Assembly: GCA_002402105.1 (NCBI GenBank) | Contig: NVVD01000001.1 | Location: 85,533-127,545, forward strand | DNA from: Candidatus Cloacimonadota bacterium | GTDB taxonomy: Bacteria; Muiribacteriota; UBA6191 | Reading direction: 5' to 3' | DNA: 42,013 nt | Shown here: positions 25,112 to 34,647 of the stretch, one piece after another | Numbering within the stretch: position 1 is the first letter of the stretch | Layout of the letters: each line of letters opens with the position of its first letter | Made by a program: the position numbers and the translations under genes | Notes under the pieces: model-generated | Databases searched by the model: none | Seen by the model: the letters and a program-made list of their open reading frames with translations, nothing else | Told to the model about the DNA's origin: nothing

Positions 25112-26192
25112 GCAATTTTATCCTTCTTGTGGAGGAATGCAACAATATGTCTATGATTTGTGTGAGTCTTTATTATTAAGGAATTACAAAATTGAAGTAT
25201 TGAGCTTATCTTACGACTTTAATACAAATGAAGAATATAAAGAACTTGAAACTCTTGAAATTAAAGAAAAAACATTAAAAATACATAGAGTAAATACTCT
25301 TGGGCCTAGAAGTTTTTTTCTTCCAAAAATTAAAAATTTAAATTTAGAGCAGTATGATGTGATTCATGTACATGGATTAGATCGATTTTTGGATTATTTT
25401 GCCTTAGAAAATCTGATATCAACATCTAAAAGAAAATTAATTTTCACTACTCATGGTGGAATTTTTCATTCAGATAAAAACCTGTGGCTTAAAAAAATAT
25501 GGTTTAAAACCTTATCTAAATTAGCTTTATCTCAAATTGATGCTGTAATTGCTTGTTCAAAACAAGATTTTGAAGTGTTTAAAAATATTTCTTCACGAGT
25601 TTGTTTAATTGAAAACGGAGTTAATTTATCTCCATTTAAATCACAGATTAATAAATGTAATTATAATAATTTATTATATGTAGGAGGGTTTTTAAAGCAC
25701 AAACAAGTAGATATTTTATTACGATGGTTTAAAAATTTAGATAACCCAAGTTTACGATTAAATTTAGTAGGTGATGATTCGGGTAAAGACTCAATAGAAA
25801 ATTTAATTTTAAATTTGAATTTATCTAAACAGGTAAAATGTTTAGGCCGTATTTCAAGAGAATGTTTAGTTTTAGAATATAAAAAAGCTGGAATTTTTGT
25901 ATCTGCATCAAGATATGAAGGCTTTGGTTTATCTATTGTTGAGGCTATGGCGGCTGGCTGTAGCTTAATACTACAAAATAATGAAGCGTTTCAAACTTTT
26001 ATAAGCAGTAGTGATATAGGAGAACTAATAAATTTTAAAGAAAAATATAGTAACTGCTCTAGTATATTTGAGTCCTCTCAAGAAGTGAAAAAAGTACGCT
26101 CGTTAAAATCTCAGTTGAAGTCGAAGAGCTATGATTGGGAAACAAGAGTTGATGAAATAGTGAAATTGTATCCAAATGATAAAATTAATTAG
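25089..26192 (+). CDS. GT4-family glycosyltransferase
   Basis: 367 residues. The start is TTG 25089, justified by a perfect AAAGGAGG at 25076-25083. N-terminal 'VVRQFYPSCGGMQQYVYDLC' and the C-terminal nucleotide-sugar motif 'ASRYEGFGLSIVEAMAAGC' are typical of GT4 (E-x7-E with E in GFGLSIVEAMA). It is the last gene of the operon and ends 7 bases before the nested inverted-repeat element. The TTG start may lower its dose relative to the overlapping upstream gene. Confidence 0.87.
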   Translation: MKVLQVVRQFYPSCGGMQQYVYDLCESLLLRNYKIEVLSLSYDFNTNEEYKELETLEIKEKTLKIHRVNTLGPRSFFLPKIKNLNLEQYDVIHVHGLDRFLDYFALENLISTSKRKLIFTTHGGIFHSDKNLWLKKIWFKTLSKLALSQIDAVIACSKQDFEVFKNISSRVCLIENGVNLSPFKSQINKCNYNNLLYVGGFLKHKQVDILLRWFKNLDNPSLRLNLVGDDSGKDSIENLILNLNLSKQVKCLGRISRECLVLEYKKAGIFVSASRYEGFGLSIVEAMAAGCSLILQNNEAFQTFISSSDIGELINFKEKYSNCSSIFESSQEVKKVRSLKSQLKSKSYDWETRVDEIVKLYPNDKIN

Positions 26193-26198
26193 GCAGAT

Positions 26199-26342
26199 TC
26201 AGCAATTTTAATTATGAAAAGAAAATTCTTCATTTAACTCGGAGATGGGAATTTATTCCCATAAAAAACTTTATTTATGGCTGATACTTTTTTATTGGAA
26301 TAAATTCCAATCTCCATCAGTTTTTATAATTAGAGTTGCTGA
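26199..26342 (+). repeat. Nested inverted-repeat element (144 bp)
   Basis: Outer arms 26199-26220 and 26321-26342 match 19 of 22 positions when one is reverse-complemented; the three differences are all G-U wobbles in plus-strand RNA. Inner arms 26241-26268 and 26288-26315 match 26 of 28. Each inner arm holds its own 18-base palindrome (around GGGAATTTATTCCC, and TGGAATAAATTCCA), and the two inner mismatches are compensated within each palindrome (G-C in one, T-A in the other). It could be a MITE/REP-like unit, a paired operator or a structured RNA. Confidence 0.75.
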
Positions 26343-26354
26343 GGCAAATTTAAT

Positions 26355-26377
26355 AAAACCTCACAATAATAGGTTTT
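26355..26377 (+). terminator. AT-rich hairpin after the polysaccharide operon
   Basis: AAAACCT (26355-26361) pairs with AGGTTTT (26371-26377) followed by T-rich DNA. A weak intrinsic terminator for the operon is plausible; GC content of the stem is low. Confidence 0.35.
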
Positions 26378-26393
26378 TATGGTAAAATTCATT

Positions 26394-26408
26394 TGAATCA
26401 GAGATTCA
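26394..26408 (+). promoter_or_regulatory. Perfect palindrome upstream of the PLD gene
   Basis: TGAATC-AGA-GATTCA, 25 bases before the start codon of the phospholipase-D-family gene. It may be an operator or a leader stem. Confidence 0.35.
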
Positions 26409-26432
26409 TCAAAACATTATTCTAGGAAACAA

Positions 26433-28007
26433 ATGAAAAAATATATTTTAATTTTCACTACAGCTCTTTTATTTTTAAATTTATCATTTTCAAATGATGC
26501 TTTATTTAATAAATTATATGGAGTTTCATCCAAACAAATAAAGATAGATAACTTTATTGAGCCTGTAGACCATTCTTTCAAGTCTCAACAGATGAAAGAT
26601 GCTTTTGATGATTTATTTCCAGACCATGTTTATGCTAAAACAAAATTGATTAATGATAATATGCAAGCTTGGTATACAAGATGGTATTTGCTTTCAAGAG
26701 CTAAAAAGACTTTTGATTGTACGGCTTTTGTATTTAAAAATGACATTTTTGGAAAATCATTTTTAGGCTTACTTCTTAAAAAGGCTCAAGAAGGTGTAAA
26801 AATTAGGTTGATGCTTTCATCTCGTGGTTCTAAAAAGTTTTTAAAAGATCCAGAGATTCAAGCTATGTTTCAAGAGCTTCTAAAAACAGAAAATATTATT
26901 ATTAAACAGCATAACCCTCTAAAAGTTGCTTTAAAAAACAGACCGAAACTTTATAAAATTGTACAATTTATTAGAAACCTCATGGCAGGTAATCATGATA
27001 AAATTTTTATTGTTGATGGGCATTTTGTTGTAGGTGGAGGCCGTAATATAGGCAAAGATTATATGTCTGATGTTAGAGATAATAAAACAGCCAGAAAAGA
27101 TACTGATTTTGTGCTTGATAGTTCAAAAATAGCTAAACAAATGAAAATAGCTTTTGATGAAGAATTTATTGATTTGCGAAGTAGAGACGTAAAAATAAAA
27201 TCAAATTTAGATGTTAAAAATATTTTACTTAAAATGAATTTAAACCGTAAAATAATGAAAAGATGGATAGATGGACTAGGGTTATATCCAGCAAAATCAG
27301 AAAATCAAGAAATTATAAAAATTGTGAACTTGTTAAATGATGAGATTAAAAAGTTTTCTTTAATGACAAACTATCAAAGTTATAGCTTGTTTTCTGGTGA
27401 GCGTTTAATACCTGCAATGGTGATAGACAAACATTCTGCGGCAAAAGGTACAAAAAATGATATTACTCCAAACTTAATTGCAATGATTAATGCTTGTGAA
27501 AAAGAAATAATTATTCAAAATCAATATTTAGTTTTGACAAAAGAGGCAAGAAAAGCTCTACAAGCTGCAAATGATAGAGGGGTTAAGATATACATTTTAA
27601 CAAATAGTCCTGCAAGTGGTGCAAACAGTATTGATAGTTTAGCAACTCAAGCAATTTTTTTAAGAGAGTGGAGAGAGTTAATCACATCTATGCCTAATTT
27701 AAAGCTATATGGTGTTGAGGCAAACTATTATTATCTTCATACTAAAGTATTTGTTTTTGATCAAGTAGTGACAGCAATCGGGTCTTATAATATGGATTAT
27801 GTGAGTGATAAAACAGACTCAGAAATCATCACTGTATTTAAGTCAAAAAGCTTTGCTATAAGAAATAGGTTTAAGTTTCAAGAAGAGCTAAAACATGCAG
27901 TACGTTATACACAAGATGTAACACCAGAGTCTCATGCCACAAAAAAGCGTATTAAAAAACTCAAATGGTTAGGCAAAATATTTAAGTATCTTAGGCCTTT
28001 GATTTAA
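26433..28007 (+). CDS. Secreted phospholipase-D/cardiolipin synthase-family protein
   Basis: 524 residues with an N-terminal signal peptide (MKKYILIFTTALLFLNLSFS). Two HKD motifs: H188-K190-D195 in GNHDKIFIVDGHF and H436-K438-D443 in LHTKVFVFD, so both halves of the PLD active site are complete. The signal peptide sets it apart from most cytoplasmic-facing cardiolipin synthases and suggests action on phospholipids of the periplasmic leaflet or outside the cell. It sits just before a lipid kinase gene, consistent with lipid turnover (PLD product phosphatidic acid, or diacylglycerol recycling). AGGAAA ribosome site; start well supported. Confidence 0.88.
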   Translation: MKKYILIFTTALLFLNLSFSNDALFNKLYGVSSKQIKIDNFIEPVDHSFKSQQMKDAFDDLFPDHVYAKTKLINDNMQAWYTRWYLLSRAKKTFDCTAFVFKNDIFGKSFLGLLLKKAQEGVKIRLMLSSRGSKKFLKDPEIQAMFQELLKTENIIIKQHNPLKVALKNRPKLYKIVQFIRNLMAGNHDKIFIVDGHFVVGGGRNIGKDYMSDVRDNKTARKDTDFVLDSSKIAKQMKIAFDEEFIDLRSRDVKIKSNLDVKNILLKMNLNRKIMKRWIDGLGLYPAKSENQEIIKIVNLLNDEIKKFSLMTNYQSYSLFSGERLIPAMVIDKHSAAKGTKNDITPNLIAMINACEKEIIIQNQYLVLTKEARKALQAANDRGVKIYILTNSPASGANSIDSLATQAIFLREWRELITSMPNLKLYGVEANYYYLHTKVFVFDQVVTAIGSYNMDYVSDKTDSEIITVFKSKSFAIRNRFKFQEELKHAVRYTQDVTPESHATKKRIKKLKWLGKIFKYLRPLI

Positions 28008-28013
28008 TAAAGA

Positions 28014-28367
28014 ATGAAATTTGTTTTAAAAAGGTTAGATAGCTTTAAATATGCTTTTTCTGGCATTTGGACGATGGTAAAATCAGAGAAAAATGCGCAG
28101 ATTCATTTATTTTCTTCGTTATTTATTATTTCTATAGGGATTATCTATCAAATTTCAAAGTTAGAGTGGTACGCTATAATTTTATGTATCGCTTTGGTTT
28201 GGATGGCTGAATTATTAAATACAGCGATAGAAGTTTTAGCCGATGTAGTATCGCCAGAAATTCATCCTTCTATTAAAACTGTAAAAGATATAGCTGCAGG
28301 GGCTGTATTAATAAGTGCTATGGCTTCATTAATTATTGGGATAATGATTTTTTATCCAAAGATTTAA
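28014..28367 (+). CDS. DgkA-type lipid kinase (diacylglycerol/undecaprenol kinase)
   Basis: 117 residues, three membrane helices. The DgkA signature 'ELLNTAIEVLADVVSPEIHP' followed by 'KDIAAGAVL' is intact, including the catalytic Glu and Asn. It phosphorylates diacylglycerol or undecaprenol in the inner membrane; the Gly/Ala-rich spacing resembles the undecaprenol-kinase branch, but I cannot separate them. It follows the PLD gene by 6 bases, hence co-transcribed, and it is followed by a terminator. Confidence 0.9.
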   Translation: MKFVLKRLDSFKYAFSGIWTMVKSEKNAQIHLFSSLFIISIGIIYQISKLEWYAIILCIALVWMAELLNTAIEVLADVVSPEIHPSIKTVKDIAAGAVLISAMASLIIGIMIFYPKI

Positions 28368-28400
28368 AGCCTTCAAAGACATAATAATCTTGAAGGCTTT
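28366..28400. terminator. Bidirectional terminator between dgkA-like gene and gcvP
   Basis: Perfect 11-bp stem AAAGCCTTCAA (28366-28376) and TTGAAGGCTTT (28390-28400), 13-base loop, with a T-run on each strand side. It separates the convergent lipid kinase and glycine dehydrogenase genes. Confidence 0.8.
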
Positions 28401-28404
28401 AATA

Positions 28405-31395
28405 TTATTTACAAGCCTTATGAGCCTCTAAAATCTTTTTTGAGATTTCTTTAACACTTAATTTTGCTAAAATTTCAGGAGAAACTTTATTTGCTAAGAC
28501 TGGTGTAAATTCAGTAATAGTTTCAGAGAGTTTTAGATTTTTATTTGCTTCAACATCTTTGATTCTTCTTACTGGGGTAAAATGAGGTACAGTTGCTAAA
28601 ACTTCAGGGCAAGTAGAAATTAAGTTATGAATCTCTTTAACAACTTCAATAAACCGATCTAACTCAGCTTTACTAAAGCTTTCTGTAGGTTCGACCATTA
28701 AACCATAAGTTTCTGGCCATGCTATAGTTGGTGCATGTAAGCCAAAATCTAAAAATAGTTTACCAACTCTTGATATTGCAAGCGCTTTTTTTGTTCCTGC
28801 TTTTTCTATTTTATCAAATAGCTCGGGTTGTAGAGTTAAGATAAACTCATGCATTCTTGGTAAGTCTTGATTACTAGGTAATATAGGATAAGTATCTTTT
28901 AACTTGTGTAAGAGATATCTAGCAGATAATACAGCAACAGCAGACATTTTTTTGATTCCTTCTGCGCCTAATGCTCTTAGATAGGTATAGCAACGTACTT
29001 TATGAGCAAAATTACCAAAATGTCTGTGAACAGATCCAATAGACTTACTTGGTTTGTTGATAATATATTTAGAGTTTTCATGGGTAATTTGTGAGCCTGG
29101 CAGATAATCAACCAACTTGTCACTAACAGCCACAATAGCATCTCCTGGGCCTCCACCACCATGTGGGATAGACCAAGTTTTGTGTAAATTATTGTGAACA
29201 GCATCTACGCCAAGTTTAGATAAGTCAACCCATCCAGCAATGGCATTCATGTTTGCACCATCCATATATACTAATCCACCAGTATTATGAATCATTTCAG
29301 CCATGGTTTTAAATTGATTTTCCATGATTCCACAGGTATTAGGGTTTGTAACCATGATGCCGCAAATTCGTGGGCCATATTCATTGATAATCTCTTGTAG
29401 GTGGTTTAGATCGATAACTCCAGCTTGTGAGGCTTCTAAGTATTGGATTCCACTTTTAACCCCATTTTTTTTAGGAGTAAAGCCCGCCATTGTAGCTGTG
29501 GCAAAGTTTGTACCATGTGATGATTTAGGAATAATTAAAATATCTCTATTTGTATCATTATTGTTTCTATGGTAAGCCTGAAACATTTTGATTCCGACTA
29601 GCTCACCTTGAGCTCCTGCCATTGGTTGGGTGGTTACAGCACTAAGTCCTGTAATATCTTTAAATAACTCTTGGAGCTTATATATAATTTTTAAACAACC
29701 TTGAGCATCATCTGGGTGAGACTCTGGGTGAATATCTTGAAACCCTCTAAGTCCAGCAGCATAATCATTGATATATGGATTATATTTCATGGTACATGAG
29801 CCAAGTGGGTATAAATTATCATCAGGAGATACATTTTGTTGTCCTAATTGAATATAATACTTTAAAATATCATCTTTATTCATATTAGGTAAGCCGACTT
29901 GACCTTGTCTCAAAAGGTTTTTAGGAATTTGAACTAAGCAAGACTTTTCTTTAGATGAAAAGTGCTTAGAAAAGAAATTTAATAATTTATCTAAGTCTAA
30001 ATCGCTTTGTAAATCGGTAAATGATAACTTAAGTGCACTTTTGAGATGTGGTAAATCATTTGATAGGTTAATACCTATTTGTAAGTTTGCTTCACGCCCT
30101 AAATCAATTAGCTTATTTAAGTCTATATCTAGTTCTAAAATAAATTCGTTATAAAAAGGGTTTGAAAAGGCTGACGTAATCCCCTCTAAAGAAGTCAAAA
30201 ATTCAAAAGCTTTTAACGCATTATTTTTACTAGTAAGACAAGCTTGTTTCATGCCTTTTTCGCCACGAGCCAGAATACCTGCCCCAGCCATAGTGGCGAT
30301 AAATGATTGATTTGAGCAAATGTTTGAAGTAGCTTTATCTTTTTTAATATGCTGCTCTCTTGTTGATAAAACTAATAATTTACAAGGGTTATTATCTTCA
30401 TCAAATGCATCTCCAACATATCGTCCTGCCGTTGATCGAATCGCATTTTTATTTTTATCATTAAACCTGATTCCAAATATACCAAGACCTGGGCCACCAT
30501 AGTTTGCAGCTAAGGCTAGGTGTTGACCTTCACCAACAATCATGTGGGCTCCATTTTCTCCAAATTGAGAAGGTGGAATCAAGCCTTCACTAGCAATAGT
30601 CATAGGGTCAATAATAGCAATGGATTGTAGTTTGTATTGATGAGATAAGTTTGTTAATGTATGAACATCTTCAAGTAATCCAAAACGATTTATTTGAGAA
30701 AATACAATTCCACAAAAACCATGGTCTTCATTTTGTAGGAGGGTTTCAATTTCTTTTGTATTGGCTACTCCATTTTTTAGGTCACATTTAAAGATAATGA
30801 TTTTTAAGTCCGTTTCTTTGCCTAGGGTTTGCACAACCTCTAAATCTTCTTGATAGATTGTATCTAAAATAAGGATTTTATTAGATTTTTTTTGTAGGCG
30901 TTTAGCGCAATTAATAGCTTCAAATAAACAGGTTGAGCGATCATACATACTTGCATTAATTGCCTCAAATCCAGTTAATTGAGCTAAAAGAGATTGGTAT
31001 AGCCATAAGGTCATTAATGTACCTTGTGATCTCTCAGGTTGATAAGGGGTATATGCTGTTGTTAAACCTCTAATGCCACAAACTTTAGCTACTAGCTCTG
31101 GTATTTTGTATTGAGCTAGGGTGTTTCCTAAAAAAGAGGTTTTTGGCTTGTTTTCATTAGCGATATCTTCTTGGAGTTTTAAATTGTCTGAATAATCTAA
31201 ATAAGTTTCTGTTGAAAAATTGTCTAGTCTACAATTGTCGTTAATATCTGAATATATATCTTCAAGAGACTTTAAATTTAAGGTTTTTAACATCTCAGAG
31301 ATATCTTGCTTACTAGCAGAAATATAGTATTTTGTAAGCTCTCTTGGGAGGGAGTCTGGATTGTATCCTAAGCTTTTATCTAATTCGTTTTGCAT
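28405..31395 (-). CDS. gcvP: Glycine dehydrogenase (decarboxylating), P-protein, full length
   Basis: 996 residues, a fused P-protein of the glycine cleavage system (glycine to CO2 and aminomethyl-lipoyl H protein). The PLP lysine is K739 in NNLHKTWSIPHGGGGPG. The N-terminal half carries 'TAYTPYQPERSQGTL' and 'NASMYDRSTCLFEA', typical of the PA subunit of the two-subunit enzyme; the C-terminal half carries 'YPLGSCTMKYNPYIND', typical of the PB subunit, not of the single-chain E. coli type. So this looks like a fusion of a two-subunit pair. No gcvT, gcvH or lpd is adjacent. Its ATG has a weak ribosome site. Confidence 0.92.
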   Translation of the reverse strand: MQNELDKSLGYNPDSLPRELTKYYISASKQDISEMLKTLNLKSLEDIYSDINDNCRLDNFSTETYLDYSDNLKLQEDIANENKPKTSFLGNTLAQYKIPELVAKVCGIRGLTTAYTPYQPERSQGTLMTLWLYQSLLAQLTGFEAINASMYDRSTCLFEAINCAKRLQKKSNKILILDTIYQEDLEVVQTLGKETDLKIIIFKCDLKNGVANTKEIETLLQNEDHGFCGIVFSQINRFGLLEDVHTLTNLSHQYKLQSIAIIDPMTIASEGLIPPSQFGENGAHMIVGEGQHLALAANYGGPGLGIFGIRFNDKNKNAIRSTAGRYVGDAFDEDNNPCKLLVLSTREQHIKKDKATSNICSNQSFIATMAGAGILARGEKGMKQACLTSKNNALKAFEFLTSLEGITSAFSNPFYNEFILELDIDLNKLIDLGREANLQIGINLSNDLPHLKSALKLSFTDLQSDLDLDKLLNFFSKHFSSKEKSCLVQIPKNLLRQGQVGLPNMNKDDILKYYIQLGQQNVSPDDNLYPLGSCTMKYNPYINDYAAGLRGFQDIHPESHPDDAQGCLKIIYKLQELFKDITGLSAVTTQPMAGAQGELVGIKMFQAYHRNNNDTNRDILIIPKSSHGTNFATATMAGFTPKKNGVKSGIQYLEASQAGVIDLNHLQEIINEYGPRICGIMVTNPNTCGIMENQFKTMAEMIHNTGGLVYMDGANMNAIAGWVDLSKLGVDAVHNNLHKTWSIPHGGGGPGDAIVAVSDKLVDYLPGSQITHENSKYIINKPSKSIGSVHRHFGNFAHKVRCYTYLRALGAEGIKKMSAVAVLSARYLLHKLKDTYPILPSNQDLPRMHEFILTLQPELFDKIEKAGTKKALAISRVGKLFLDFGLHAPTIAWPETYGLMVEPTESFSKAELDRFIEVVKEIHNLISTCPEVLATVPHFTPVRRIKDVEANKNLKLSETITEFTPVLANKVSPEILAKLSVKEISKKILEAHKACK

Positions 31396-31506
31396 AATTA
31401 TCCTTGAAAAAATATTTAAATTAACAAAAAGATATTAACCTTGATAAAAACTAAGTTCAAGTTTCATTTAAAGAGTGTTCTTAAAAGAGAGCTAGATTAT
31501 AAATTT

Positions 31507-34500
31507 TTAAGAAAAATCACTAGCCCGAATAATAGATTCACGACTAACTTTAGACCCTCTATAAAAGCTAACAATAAAGCTATAAAAATCATAAAGTATG
31601 ACATAGATAGATGGAATAAATAAAAGAGTGAAAACCATAGAAACCAATAAACCAGAAGCTAAAGATAGAGCTGTTGGTTTTAAAAATTGGGCTTGTATAG
31701 ATTGCTCTAGTAACATCGGGGCTACACCTAAAAAGGTGGTTACAGATGTTAATAAAATGGCAGTGAATCTATCTTGTCCAGCAACAATTGCTGCTTTTAA
31801 TATAGATGACCCAGACCTTACTTTTTTGTTCATGATATCAATTAATAATAAAGAGTTGTTTACTACTATTCCAGCTAAAGCTACTAAGCCAAACATAGAC
31901 ATCATTGTTAGTTTCATTCCCATAAGCCAATGACCAATTACAACACCCACAAAACCAAAGGGTATGGCAAACATAATGATAAAAGGTTGTACATACGATT
32001 TAAAAGTAGTTGCTAAAATTGTAAATACTACAAACATAGCGATAATAAACCCTCTAAATAATGAGGCATTTGACTTTTGATTTTCTTTTTCTTGGCCTTT
32101 ATAGCTAATTTGAATATTAGGAAACTGTACTTTTAAGCTTGGTAAAAAAGATTTTTCAAGGTCTCTTAAGATTTCAGAGGTTGTTTCTCCTTTAGAGTTT
32201 AAATCAGCACTTACAGTAATCTCTCTGAATCTATCGTCATGGTTAATAACGCTATAGCCTCGTTTAAAATCAAAGTAAGCAATATCTGAAAATAATACGC
32301 TGTGATTTTTTTTATTTCTGATTTTTAATGTGAGTAATGAATTTAAACTATTTCGAGATTTTTTACTTTGTCTTATATAAACTCTAATATCATCTTTATT
32401 TCTTTGGATTCGTAGGGTTTGTTCTCCAAAATAAACTTGTCTAATTTGTCTTGAGACATCAGATAGTTGAAAGCCAAGAGCATGGGCTAGAGGTTTTAAT
32501 TTTAGGCGAGCTTCTAGTTTTCCTTCTTGAAAATTGTCAGTAATATTAGAAATACTTTCATATTGTTTAAGCTCTTTTTTGATTAGGTCTCTAGCTATTG
32601 TTAGGTTTTCAAAACTATGGTCTTTAATTTGGATTTCAATTGCTTTGCCACCAGGTCCATGACTTTGGGTATCAATAATTACGCTTTGAGCAGTAGGTAT
32701 TTCACCAATTTGTCTTTCCCATTCGTTTTTAATTACTTCATAGTAGATATTTCTTTTTTCTGCTTCAATGAGTTCAATTCTCATTTGTCCTTTGCCTGTA
32801 TCAGTACCTCCTACAGAGGAGTAAATATGTTTAATAAATGGAAAATGTTGATTTGGTTTAGCTTTCTTTTTTAATTCGGCTTGAGCTTTATACAGGCAGT
32901 CTGTCATGTATTGTATATGTTTTTCTGTATATTTGAACTCGGTACCTGTAGGAAAAGTAATAGAAGCTTTTAATAGGTCTGTATCTGTTTTTGGAAATTG
33001 CCCCTGTCTTACAATACCAAATTTAATCATCATTACAGCTATGGCAATAGAGGTGAACGCAAAAGTAGCAGCAACATATCGATAACGTAAAACAGTGGAT
33101 ATTGTTTTAGAGTATTGATTTTTAATAAAATAAGCTAAACCATTTTGTATTTTTAACTGAAAGCGGCTTAATAGGCTTTTTTTATTAATTATATTTACGT
33201 GGTGGGCTAAATGCCCAGGTAAGATATATAGAGATTCAAAGAGCGAGACTAAAAGTGAAATAATTACAACAAATGGTAAAACAGCAAAAAACTTGCCCAT
33301 AACACCAGATACAAACCATAAGGGCATAAAAGCAACTACTGTAGTAGCAACAGAAGCTAAAACAGGTAAAAAGACTTCTTGAGTTCCTTCAAGAGCTGCT
33401 TGTTTTGGGGGTAAACCTTTTTTAATTTTTTGGTAAATAGAGTCAGAGATAACGACGGCATCATCAACGATAATCCCTAAAACTAAAATCATAGCAAACA
33501 TACTTAACATATTAAGGCTTTGGTGAAAGTAGTCCATGAAAATAAAGCAACCTAAAAAAGAGATAGGAATACCAAGGGATACAAACATTGCTAGTTTTAG
33601 TTCCATGAAAATAGCTAAGCTTATAAAGACTAAAATTAGTCCCATTTTACCATTTCTAGTTAATAGGTTAAGTCTGCCTTTAACCATTTTAGAGGTATCT
33701 CCCCAAGTGATTAATTTTAAGTTTTTAGGAAGGGTTTTTTGTTTTTTTGCTACATATTTTATTGCGGCATCAGCAAGAGTTATAACATTTTGGTTGCCTG
33801 TTTTATAAATTTGTAGAGCGTAAGATGGTTTACCATCAAGTAAGTTTTTTAAACGTAAATCTCTAAAAGAGTCTATGACTGTTGCGATTTCTTTTAAATA
33901 AATAGTTGTACCTGTATTACTTTGGATAATTGGTATGTTTTCAAAGTCTTCTTTAGTGTACTTTTGATTCATGGTTCTAACTAATATTTCACCTAAATCT
34001 GTTTTAATGGCTCCTGCTGGCAAGTTTAAAGAGTTGTTTTTTATAGCTTGGGATATTTGGCTATAAGTTAATGAATATTGAGTTAGTTTATCTTCATCAA
34101 CTTCAATTGATATTTCTCTTGATTTGGTAGAAAGATATTCAACTAATGAAAACTCTGGGTGTGCTAATAGTTCATCTTTGATGATATCTGCTTCTTCTTT
34201 GAGTCTTTCTTCACTAATATCACCACTAAGAGCAACAAAAATAGCTGGACGTTTTCGGGTGAGTTCAAAAATTTTAGTTTTTTCTGCCTCACGAGGAAAG
34301 GTAACAATTTGAGCAATTTCTCTTTCTATATCATCTTTGACTTTTTTACTGTCATAACTAGGATCAATTTCAAGAATGACTCTTGAAAAGCCTTCTTGTG
34401 ATCTTGAGGTGATTTCTTCAATGCCACTTACACCGCTTAGTGACTCTTCTATTTTGGTGGTTATACTTTCTTCTATTTCATCGGGGCTTGCACCTTGATA

Positions 34501-34644
34501 AACTGTGTCAACAAATATAATGTCAAGAGTAAATTCAGGAAAGGTCTCTCGTGGAATAGTTAAAAATGAGCTAAAGCCCCAAGCTAAAATAACAATCATG
34601 ATGAGATTGGTAGCGACAGGGTTTTTAATTGCCTGTTTAATCAT
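31507..34644 (-). CDS. RND-family efflux transporter
   Basis: 1,045 residues, the length expected of an AcrB/MexB-like pump. The first helix 'NPVATNLIMIVILAWGFSSF' and the repeated porter segments are present. The proton-relay Asp pair is in 'ILGIIVDDAVVISDSI' (TM4); a second block of helices starts near 'YVAATFAFTSIAIAVMM'. It exports drugs, metals or lipophilic compounds from periplasm or membrane, driven by protons. It is immediately after the membrane fusion protein (3 bases), under a TetR gene. There is no outer-membrane channel in the cluster, so a TolC-like protein encoded elsewhere is expected. Specificity unknown. Confidence 0.92.
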   Translation of the reverse strand: MIKQAIKNPVATNLIMIVILAWGFSSFLTIPRETFPEFTLDIIFVDTVYQGASPDEIEESITTKIEESLSGVSGIEEITSRSQEGFSRVILEIDPSYDSKKVKDDIEREIAQIVTFPREAEKTKIFELTRKRPAIFVALSGDISEERLKEEADIIKDELLAHPEFSLVEYLSTKSREISIEVDEDKLTQYSLTYSQISQAIKNNSLNLPAGAIKTDLGEILVRTMNQKYTKEDFENIPIIQSNTGTTIYLKEIATVIDSFRDLRLKNLLDGKPSYALQIYKTGNQNVITLADAAIKYVAKKQKTLPKNLKLITWGDTSKMVKGRLNLLTRNGKMGLILVFISLAIFMELKLAMFVSLGIPISFLGCFIFMDYFHQSLNMLSMFAMILVLGIIVDDAVVISDSIYQKIKKGLPPKQAALEGTQEVFLPVLASVATTVVAFMPLWFVSGVMGKFFAVLPFVVIISLLVSLFESLYILPGHLAHHVNIINKKSLLSRFQLKIQNGLAYFIKNQYSKTISTVLRYRYVAATFAFTSIAIAVMMIKFGIVRQGQFPKTDTDLLKASITFPTGTEFKYTEKHIQYMTDCLYKAQAELKKKAKPNQHFPFIKHIYSSVGGTDTGKGQMRIELIEAEKRNIYYEVIKNEWERQIGEIPTAQSVIIDTQSHGPGGKAIEIQIKDHSFENLTIARDLIKKELKQYESISNITDNFQEGKLEARLKLKPLAHALGFQLSDVSRQIRQVYFGEQTLRIQRNKDDIRVYIRQSKKSRNSLNSLLTLKIRNKKNHSVLFSDIAYFDFKRGYSVINHDDRFREITVSADLNSKGETTSEILRDLEKSFLPSLKVQFPNIQISYKGQEKENQKSNASLFRGFIIAMFVVFTILATTFKSYVQPFIIMFAIPFGFVGVVIGHWLMGMKLTMMSMFGLVALAGIVVNNSLLLIDIMNKKVRSGSSILKAAIVAGQDRFTAILLTSVTTFLGVAPMLLEQSIQAQFLKPTALSLASGLLVSMVFTLLFIPSIYVILYDFYSFIVSFYRGSKVSRESIIRASDFS

Positions 34645-34647
34645 TGT

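Noticed and set aside
28977..30502. Open frames on either strand inside gcvP (28977-29204, 29324-29575, 30320-30502)
   Set aside because: No start signals or family match; gcvP motifs read through all of them.
31441..34312. Plus-strand frames inside the RND transporter (for example 31441-31623, 31628-31933, 33536-33808)
   Set aside because: The pump reading frame is continuous with full-length family architecture; these are codon-bias shadows.
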